Source: Aquilaria yunnanensis
Lineage: Eukaryota; Streptophyta; Magnoliopsida; Malvales; Thymelaeaceae
DNA length: 64,000 bases
Assembly (NCBI GenBank): GCA_039654915.1
Contig: CM077597.1
Coordinates: forward strand, 77,502,001 to 77,566,000
Direction of reading: 5' to 3'
In this document: in pieces, positions 56,295 to 64,000 of the stretch
Layout of the letters: the number at the start of each line of letters is the position of its first letter
Position numbering within the stretch: position 1 is the first letter of the stretch
Position numbers and translations under genes: made by a program
The notes under the pieces: model-generated
Told to the model about the DNA's origin: nothing
Databases searched by the model: none
Seen by the model: the letters and a program-made list of their open reading frames with translations, nothing else

Positions 56295-59084
56295 AGGAGG
56301 CCTCCAAATAGCAACAGGTTTATGATGTTGAGCCCCTTGATCATTCAACCCCTAGATTTATTAACATTTATAAAGTCAATTGTTCTAGTACTTTATCTGT
56401 TATTTTGGAAAGTCATCTTGTATTCATATTGGCTATTAAAACTTTTTCCTGTACATTTTATATCAACGAAAACAATAAATTTCATGAAATAATGAAGATA
56501 ACAAGATAGTATACATGATTACAAACTCTCAATAGAGCAAAACAACCAAAACATTAAGAAAATAACAAGAAGAACAAAACTTTTTAAGGTAACGAGCATA
56601 GTTTTCTCTATTAATAAATCCTTAAATCATCTTCGGATCTTCACTAGGATTATATGTCTCAGTTTTCCTCCTTCTCGTCGGCAATGGAGAATTTTATTAA
56701 ATAAAAAAGATACAGACATCATATTAGAGGCAAAGATGATGGAACAAAGCCCAAAACAAAGGACTAACAAAAACCCCCTAATATTTGGCCTAACCTATAC
56801 TTGTCCCGATCTATTTTAGAAAACCTACATTTTAGCCCCTAGAATAATTACATCTATCAAGTTGATAGTTTTGCAAGTGGGTCAAATACTCTAATTTTCC
56901 AAAAAGATTTGTAAATCACACAAACCAACCAGAATATTCACTTTATGCCACCACCAATCCTTTTTTTTAGGTGAATAAAAAATTACATTAAAATAAAACC
57001 TCAATACATCTACACCAAGGCATATCCAGGAAAAAAACACAGGAAAAAACTTCAAAGACCTTACAAAAATTTACACCAACTAGAAGCAAGTAAATGAAAC
57101 AAGGAAATCCTAGTAAGTCTCATGCATGGATCCAACTAAATATTAACCACAATGTTTGCAATTCTCCAAGGTATCCTACTATGCCAATGCAGATTTCTCT
57201 CGTTCCATATATGGTACACCATAGCAAGGAAAACCAGCCTTCTTAATTCTTCTAATAATATGCTTACCTTGGAAAGCTTTTTAAAGCTCTCCTTAGTTTC
57301 GGATATTGATAAAGCTATGTGATAAATTCAACCAATCCATTATTTACTCCAAACTTGGCAAACCAGTGGACAAGAGTATAAAAGGTGCTCAATGGTTTCT
57401 TTAACTTTCTCACAAAGATAGCATCTATTAGCCAAAGATATCCTCCATTTCTTCAGCTTAGCTTGAGTAAGGATGTCATTGTGCGTAAACAGCCAAAAAA
57501 TTCTATTGCATTTGGGAGCTGCCATCATATCCCAACATAATTTGCACCATCTACAACAAGGTAGTTTCAATCCAAGAAGCACATACCCAATTTTTGCACT
57601 CTAACTAAAGAAACAGCTGCATCCATGATGGCTTGGGCAGCAGATATTGAGCCAGTCTTCAGGCGAAAAACATTTCCAACTTTTAGTAGGTTCGGCCAAA
57701 CAAAGGAGTTAGTTAAAATCTTTTTAGTCTCCCATAGATCTTTCCTCTTGAGGTGATAACTATGCACCCATTCCACCTAGAGGATGTCCTTTTTTTTTAA
57801 TATTCTCAAGTAGTTGCAACATCAGAGATTGATTCCAAATAGAAAGCCATTTGGCCCCGAAACCACCTTTCTTTTTAGGCATAGCAATTTTTGTCTAAGC
57901 AATGTAGGGACTACAATAAGAAGCAACTTCACCTTTCTAGAAAAAGTTCCTACACCTACGCTACACTTTTTTCTAATAACTCTGTTCAATCCCCAACCCT
58001 TTGGCTTAATGGCTAAAGGTTCTGAAGGATATGGGAGAGGTCTAGGGTTCAAATCCTAGCCTCCCCACTTCCTGTAACATACCATATAAAAGTTGACTCA
58101 ATTCCTGCACTGGTCCCAAAAATGCTAGTATGCCTTATTCCTTATTTTATAATATACATCTCCTTGTAAATTTATATGATGCTTCTGAATATAAAAACCC
58201 TTTCAACAGCACAAAAATAGATACTTAAAAAACTTTCAAGCTTTAAAGAATTGATTGCACAACCTATTATATATGAGTATCTGAGAGGATTTTGGCCCCC
58301 CAAGCATGTATACTGCCAGTGATTTTGTCTATCAAGCCATCATAGCCTTTATTTTTGGGCTAAGAAGAGCAAATTAAAACCTTCAAGTATTTGAAGGGAA
58401 ATTTCCTTACCTAAAAATTTAGCCTTGCTAGAATGTATTGTTCAAAACTTTGCTCTATCCCATAAAAGTATATCTTGTCTTTTACTAGCTTCCATTCAAA
58501 CTAGAAATGCTACCAAAATTAAGCACATAATTCCACACTATTTCAACTGAATGAGTATCCCCTCTACACATCAACAATAATTCATAAGAAAAAGCAAGGT
58601 AGGTGATCATTTGTTAATGGCATTTAGGGTGACAGTGAAGCCTATATTCTCTATGAATATTCTTTAATTATCTTGAAAACATTTCAATGCAAACCACAAA
58701 TAGACAAGGGGACAAAAGGTCCCCTTAACTAAGAGCTTTCTTGCCTTTAAAGAAACCCTTCATAGATCCATTTATGCAGATAAAATACATAAGAGATGAA
58801 ACACATGCCATAATCCAATTGACAAATCTTCAAGGAAATTTAAGGGAAATTAAAGTATCTTCAATGAATTGCCAATGGGCAAAATCATGAGCTTTTTTAA
58901 TCTCTAAATGGATTATGCATCTAGGGGAAATACTTTTTCTTGAAAAAAAGTCATCAATTTGCTGCCCAACAGAATATTATCTTATATAGAATGGCCAGAA
59001 ATCAAAATGACAGTTAACATGATCAAGTTAGCCTGGACTACAAGCTTGCTAAACATCAAATTAGAATCCTGCACACAAAGATGA
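56295..59084 (-). pseudogene. LINE (non-LTR) reverse transcriptase remnant
   Basis: Minus strand from 59,084. A decayed RT region (about 58,900-58,480) has phrases such as 'HVFHLLCIFICINGS', 'FKGKKALS' then 'GDLLSPYLFVVCIEMFSR', and 'YLAFSYELLLMCRGD' where the family has FADD. Near 57,900 comes 'KKGGFGAKWLSIWNQSLM', then 'WVHSYHLKRKDLWE' (57,775-57,735) and the zinc-binding zf-RVT region 'LKKWRISLANRCYLCEKVKE' with 'TIEHLLYSCPLVCQVW' (57,500-57,345). Many stops and shifts are present, and the catalytic Asp pair is lost. The RNase H end lies beyond CACTA-3 at 34,038-33,829. The 5' part is cut off by element C at 59,085. Confidence 0.7.
57990..58085 (+). mobile_element. tRNA-derived SINE-like sequence
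   Basis: It has an A-box-like TGGCTTAATGGC (58,002-58,013) and a B-box-like GGTTCAAATCC (58,046-58,056) at a tRNA-like spacing, on plus, inside the minus-strand LINE remnant. The ends and any target duplication are not resolved. Confidence 0.45.
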
Positions 59085-59214
59085 TGTCAGAGCCCCGGGA
59101 TGTGTTCAAAGGGGAAACCATCCAATGTTCAAGTTAGGTTTCTAGTGGTGAGTATCCAAAAAAGAAAGAAAGATAGCCAAAATATCACACCTCTTGATTG
59201 GGGACTTTTGGGGA

Positions 59215-59225
59215 CTTTATATAGC
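59215..59225 (-). promoter_or_regulatory. TATA box in the LTR of element C
   Basis: GCTATATAAAG on minus about 130 nt before the outer edge at 59,085, a fitting place for the LTR promoter. Confidence 0.4.
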
Positions 59226-59508
59226 CGGGGGAGTTCCTAGAAATTCTCTGCTAGGTGAAAATCCTATAGCTTGTCCCGTATTTATGGGATTCTATTTCCA
59301 TCTATGGGGGTGTTGCCTTGTGAACCTTATTTAGGCTCCCAACAGGAGCTTTAATACTTTTGGGCCTAAGGAATTAAGCCTATTCCCTATCAATAAGCCC
59401 TATCCCGTAGATAAATGTGGGTCATAGGCCTTGAATTTGTTACTAAAATGGGGTATGTGGTTTTGTCTGGGAGGGGAGATAAGAGCCCTTCTTTGCTCCA
59501 GCAAAGAG

Positions 59509-59690
59509 GGTGTGATGCCCCCTATTTCCTAACGAAGATATGAATGCATCACCATCTTTCAAACTCAAGGTGCGATCCCCCATCTACTTCTTAGGGAAGG
59601 CACAAATGCGTCACCATTTTGGTGCCAAGGTGGGATCCCCCCTCTACTTCCTGGGGAAGGTTCAAATATATCACCACTCTGGTTTCTTTC
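59509..59690 (+). repeat. Three tandem repeats of about 65 bp
   Basis: A unit of the type GATCCCCC(A/C)TCTACTTC, then GGGAAGG, then ATATCACCA/CGTCACCA occurs three times (from about 59,515, 59,574 and 59,634). It lies between the LTR and the antisense ORF. Confidence 0.65.
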
Positions 59691-60202
59691 TTCTATCCTA
59701 CCTGAAGTGGTTATGACAAGTGACAGCTGCTCCAAATGAGAAGGTGGTGAAGCAACACCTATTAAATGTATTGTAGAGAAATGATCAGGCGTGACCTCTT
59801 TGATGGCTATTCATGGCCATATGTCTTTCCACTAATGGGAAAAAATTATGCCATGATTATAATGGCAGCTTTTAGAAAGTAACCCAACATCCTCAAGTTT
59901 ATCTATATATATCACAAGAGTTTTTTCACTTTACTCTTCCGCTTCTTTCTTTTGCTATCTTGTTTGGTTTCATTGATTACTGCTTTTTCGTTGTCAAAAC
60001 TTTTAAAATTCCTTCCTTACTTTCCTCCAAAGTGGCTTTTCTTTTGTATAAGTAGGTAATGGACATTTGCCTTTTGTCAAGTTTTTTTTTCTTTTGTTTT
60101 TCCCAGTTGTTTGGATTTTTTGCTTTGGGGTTTGCTAGCTGTTTCTTTGTTACCCTGTTGTGTTGGCGGCAGCCCTAATATGTTTCGCAATAGTTTTCCC
60201 AG

Positions 60203-62900
60203 ATGACTTATTTGAAATCATCCTTCAGGGCTACTGCTAACATGGTCAATCCTCAAACGGTGTCATTCTTCCCTAATGTGGAAGTGCTGCAGAAGGCTGT
60301 GACTCAACTTGACGAGGGCTCACTGGAGGTAAATCATTGCCATACTTTTTAGCTTAACAGCATTGTGACCACTCTTTCCTATAATGAGGCCTTAATTGAT
60401 GATGGCCTGGTGGATGGCAGTGAGTGGATGGATACCCTTACCACCTTCATAGATCCATTGTAGTAAGGCTTCGCATGCCTCTCCACCTACTGCTGGAGCT
60501 GATATGTGACCACTACCAGGTTCCCTCATCTTAACTGATGCCCAACTCATTTACTGACATCAACAGGTTCATTATCTACCGCAAGCCAGTGAGGGCGACC
60601 TCCTTATTGGAGGTCTTCCTCCAATTTTATATGATGGGTCTGAAGAAGGATGATGGCTTTTTTCATATCACTCATTTCAACCGAAGAAAGAACAAGTCTT
60701 TTGCCTTCATTTCCTACAAGGACTTATGGTCAGGTTAGAATGAGCATTTCCTTTTCACAATGAAGGAACAAGCTTGGCAGTTCCTTTATAAGTTCTTAGA
60801 TACCCCTCAACACGCCTTGGTCAAACCCTTGCCAATATATGTTGGCTTTGAGGGCTATTAGTCCTACTGTGGTCTTGTAAGCTGGATGGAAAGAGTGGTA
60901 GGGAATAACAACTTCATGGATTTGCTCCCTATCCATTATACTAAGATTAATGAAACCACACTTAGGTGGGTAGGGATCAATAGGGCCCATCTGACATACT
61001 CGGGTGTGGAGAACCTCTTCAACTAAGAAGAAGGTTAAACAAAGTGGCTGGTCAAGGCCTTTAGGGTTGCTGCTAGGGCTCATCGACCCCTTCTACTAAA
61101 TCTAAATAGTTGCGCTTTAGATATCTATGTTGTTTGCACTCTACAAATTATGTTCTGGTGCCTAATCTTGGCTTTGTAGCCTTTTGTAGTAATGAACAAT
61201 CATGCCAAGAAGTTTCTAAAAAGGTGTCGTACCATTACAAATGCCTTGGTAGATGCCTGGAAGGCCAATATTCTTCATACCAATTTGGCGCATAATCCTA
61301 GGGCCACTTCATCCAGGCCTCTTACTGAAGTGGTGGAAATCTCTGAATCCCCAAAGGCCCAGTTAGTCTGCAAAAGGTCGCGACCTATAGATCCTTAAGG
61401 TGGTGATGCCTTCCTTGATGGGGGCAGTGGTAGGACATTGTTAGGTAGTTTTTTCCACACTGATTTTATAGACTTGAGTTCATTTTGTGTTGATTATGGA
61501 TCTTTTCATCCAGCAGCTCTTGGAAAGTATGCCAACGCACCAAATACGAAGGCATTCGGTCCCCTACCTTCTAACAATCCCTCGGTTGTGGGGGCATTGA
61601 AAAGTTTGAAGGCAGCCAGGGGTTCATCTTCAAAACAGGCAGCGCCCCAGGGCTCGGCAAAAGCAATGCCTTCCCTTCCTCCCCCCCCCCCCAGCCGTGC
61701 CGGCCTAATTCTGGAGGTAGTTGTTCTTGAAAAGCCCCCTCCTACTCGTGGAGGGCCTCTTGAGCTAAAAGTGATGAACACTTTTAGCCTCTTAATCTGA
61801 TCCCTGAATAGGGTCAAGCGTAAAAGAAAAACCTGGTACTAAAAGGGATTACACCTAACCAAGTTTTTGACCCTCTATAGGTGGTAGGTGTCGGTGAATT
61901 GATCATCGAGGATCGAACCGACGTTACTCACCATATCCTTAAGGGTTTAAAACCCCCTAAGGATTGGCATTTTTTTGCTCACTTTATCTGGTAAGAGAGC
62001 ACCTACCCGATGAGCATGAGCTGCAATTTTCTCCAGGTATGTTCATCATTAAGCTCCCTATTTTTTAATTCTCTTTTTAGATATCCTTATCGTTATTCTA
62101 TTTTTGGCTTGAGGCCATTGTTACCTATGGCCTGGGCAGCCCATGATAAAGCTGTACAGTCATAGTTGGGGGTCCTGGTTAAGGATGTAAATGCCTTGTA
62201 GAAGGGCCTATCAAGTGAGTGCAATGCCAAAGCAAGCCTTCCTAATAACCTCAAGCTGGAGAGGGAGGCTAGGGAAGCAAAGGTCAACCATATGAAGAAG
62301 CTTGAAAGGATGGTCGTATAGCCAATGAAGGCCTTTCGGCAATCGTAAAAAAAGAAACTCGAGGCCTATCAAGAGGTTGATCGTCTAGCAGCCTTGTTGA
62401 AGGTGGCAAAGTCAAAGATCAATGTTGTCGAGTAGACTCTACCGATGGAATAATACATTTCTTTGGGCCCTAAGACCATCCTAGGTAAAGCCAGCTTTAG
62501 CTCGATCGCTACTATGATGCCCCTGACTGATCGGATCATGCAAGTTGGCTTCGTTAAAGGCAAAGGCCATCTAGAACACCAATGCCTTTGTGCCAAGGCT
62601 AACGCTGGAGTTAAAGAGCTATGCCTACTCTTCCAAAAAATGGAGAAAGGGTTTTGGAGGTCTGCCTTCCAAGAATTTAAAAAGGGTTTTCTTTCCTGCT
62701 GCTTTTAGGTAAAGCAAGCTAATACGAACTTCGATCTCTCATTCCTTTCTACTTACGAAGATCTAGGTTCAAATCTACTTACGAAGATCTGGGTTCAAAT
62801 TATAAGTTTTGGCCGAAGGATGGGAAAGCTAGGATTCCTACCTTTGACAAGGACGTGTTAATGACAAACCTTAACGAGTGCCCTCTTCCTGATGAATTTA
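60203..62900 (+). pseudogene. Antisense ORF of element C, Transposase_28-like, decayed
   Basis: ATG at 60,203 ('MTYLKSSFRATANMVN') followed by blocks that parallel copy A: 'FHITHFNRRKNKSFAFISYK' (compare the gypsy-type core of copy A), 'KKFLKRCRTITNALVDAWKA' (61,200-61,260), a Pro-rich block (61,670-61,700), a Lys/Glu coiled coil (62,160-62,440) and 'NFDLSFLSTYEDLG' near 62,730, matching 'DLDLSFLEAL' of copy A. Stops and shifts are frequent. TATATATA near 59,905 may be its promoter. The 3' limit is approximate. Confidence 0.55.
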
Positions 62901-63306
62901 GTCTTTTTTTTGTTTTCTTTCTTATTGTAACTTAATTTTGTCTTGAATGAGAATATTCCATTTAATGATTTTATTTTTCCTTTTTCACGTGTTATTATGA
63001 TCAAATGGTCTAGTCCTCGTGGAAGTCATGTGATCGGAGCCGTCGAAGGCTCTTCGAAAGAAACCCAAGTTCTTGCGAGGTTTTTCCTACTCTATGTCAC
63101 AAATGCAATTTATTTCAAAGGTGTACCTTTATTTCATTCAAAGTGTAGTGAAACTACAATACACAATAATGTGATTGAGAGGAGATGGCTTAGCATATAA
63201 GCAAAGTAAGGTACTAAATTATCCGAGTGATAGTTTCTAGGTAGTTTTTTTACTTCTGAGTTGGCTAGCTCACAGACTCCTTCCTATTGGGATCGTGCAC
63301 CAAGGT

Positions 63307-64000
63307 TCACAAGCTAGGGTAAGAGATTTCTATAGTAATAAGGGCATCGGTTCCATAGACCATTGCGAAGGGCACCTCTCCTATAGGCCATCGAGGCATC
63401 ATTCTGCAGCCCCATATGATGCTTGCAAGTTCCTTTACCCACCTGCCCTTGGCTTCACCTAGTTTCTTCTTTAGGCCTTCTTTGATGGTTATGTTGGTCA
63501 CCTCTACCTGCCCAATCGGCCGAGGGTGAGAAATGGGGGCAAAGTAGAGGTGGATGCCTTTTTCCTTTATAAATTATTGGACTTGCTGTTTGTCAAATTG
63601 TTTTTCGTTGTTAGTGACTGTAGCTTGGGCATCCAAACAGATAGATAATGTTTTTCCATAAGAATTTGATGATTTTGGATGGCGTAATAGAAGCCAAAGG
63701 CTTTACTTCTACCCATTTAATGAAGTAGTCTATGACCACAATGCAGTACTTCACTTGCCCTAATGCCAGAGGAAGTGCCCCAATCAAATCCAGTCCCTCA
63801 CATTGCAAGTGGCCAAGGATCCATAGTTAATGAGGCACCGGAGGATGGTCAACTCTGTATCCTTGAGTTGACCTAGCATTTGTGGCATCATTAAATAAAC
63901 TCCCTTGCGTCCTTCCTGATCGTGGGCCAGAAGTAGCCCTGGCACAAAGTTTTGTGAGCCAACAAATTGCCACAGATGTAGGCCACGTAATCTCCTTGGT
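63307..64000 (-). pseudogene. Integrase of element C
   Basis: Minus strand from the window edge: 'CQGYFWPTIRKDAREFI' (zinc region), 'GLDLIGALPLALGQVKYCIV' and 'VIDYFIKWVEVKPLASITPS' (core with first Asp), then after a frameshift 'TIKEGLKKKLGEAKGRWVKE' and 'GEVPFAMVYGTDALI'. It aligns block by block with the integrase of element A (3,336-4,496). Stops and shifts make it non-functional. Confidence 0.8.

Larger units (their letters stand above)
59085..64000 (-). mobile_element. Ty3/Gypsy element C with antisense ORF (3' part)
   Basis: It has the same layout as element A: on minus, integrase (64,000-63,307), then a convergent antisense ORF on plus (about 60,203-62,900), then a terminal region ending at 59,085 against the LINE remnant. 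The edge TGTCAGAGCCCC at 59,085 is taken as the outer LTR end. Coding parts are more decayed than in A. The rest of pol lies beyond the window. Confidence 0.65.

Noticed and set aside
58000..58060. A functional tRNA gene
   Set aside because: A- and B-box-like motifs are present, but I could not form an acceptor stem or a clear anticodon arm; a SINE head fits better.

Overview
This window is nuclear DNA from a flowering plant, most likely a eudicot. It is AT-rich, has GT-AG introns, and is built almost entirely of nested transposable elements: Ty3/Gypsy elements with an antisense ORF, plant mariner (DD39D), CACTA/En-Spm, hAT-like, LINE, SINE-like and an Ogre/Tat-type LTR element. No intact ordinary host gene was found. 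The host-like genes are a broken matrix metalloproteinase (about 21.9-22.7 kb) and a broken intronless LOG-type cytokinin-activating enzyme (about 43.1-43.75 kb). I see no tRNA or rRNA gene, CRISPR array or bacterial feature.

Layout. 1-10,139: the 3' halves of two related Ty3/Gypsy elements (A on minus, B on plus) are fused head to head near 6,890. Each carries a spliced antisense ORF of the 'putative gypsy-type transposon' family, and A also keeps a decayed protease-RT-RNase H-integrase polyprotein. 10,248-21,698: a mariner-like element on minus. It holds a 2.46-kb solo LTR (TSD CTACA), a Ser/Glu-rich repeat ORF, and a 5'-truncated CACTA element that splits its transposase. 21,804-22,705: a matrixin pseudogene with its TATA box. 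24,842-27,109: a small CACTA element (TSD GTG). 27.1-31.3 kb: AT-rich and unassigned. 31,807-32,847: a hAT-like non-autonomous element.

33,829-59,084: a minus-strand LINE remnant, split by a 22-kb CACTA element (34,039-56,294, TSD AGG). That CACTA element is itself split by a 16.8-kb Ogre/Tat-type LTR retrotransposon (38,323-55,106, TSD ACCTT). 59,085-64,000: the 3' part of a third antisense-ORF Gypsy element (C).

The most unusual part is the interior of the Ogre-like element. It has both LTRs, PBS, PPT, gag and protease but no recognisable RT, RNase H or integrase. In their place, on the same strand, are three tandem copies of a basic Cys-motif protein that resembles the nucleic-acid-binding proteins of filamentous plant RNA viruses, then the LOG retrocopy. 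The units share upstream sequence with TATA boxes, and the same repeat is amplified into an exact 84-bp tandem array just upstream of LOG. Two further hairpin-containing tandem arrays follow before the PPT. I read this as a non-autonomous retrotransposon carrying a captured cassette: a cytokinin-activating enzyme plus candidate viral silencing-suppressor-like proteins. The structure is visible in the sequence; the function is inference.
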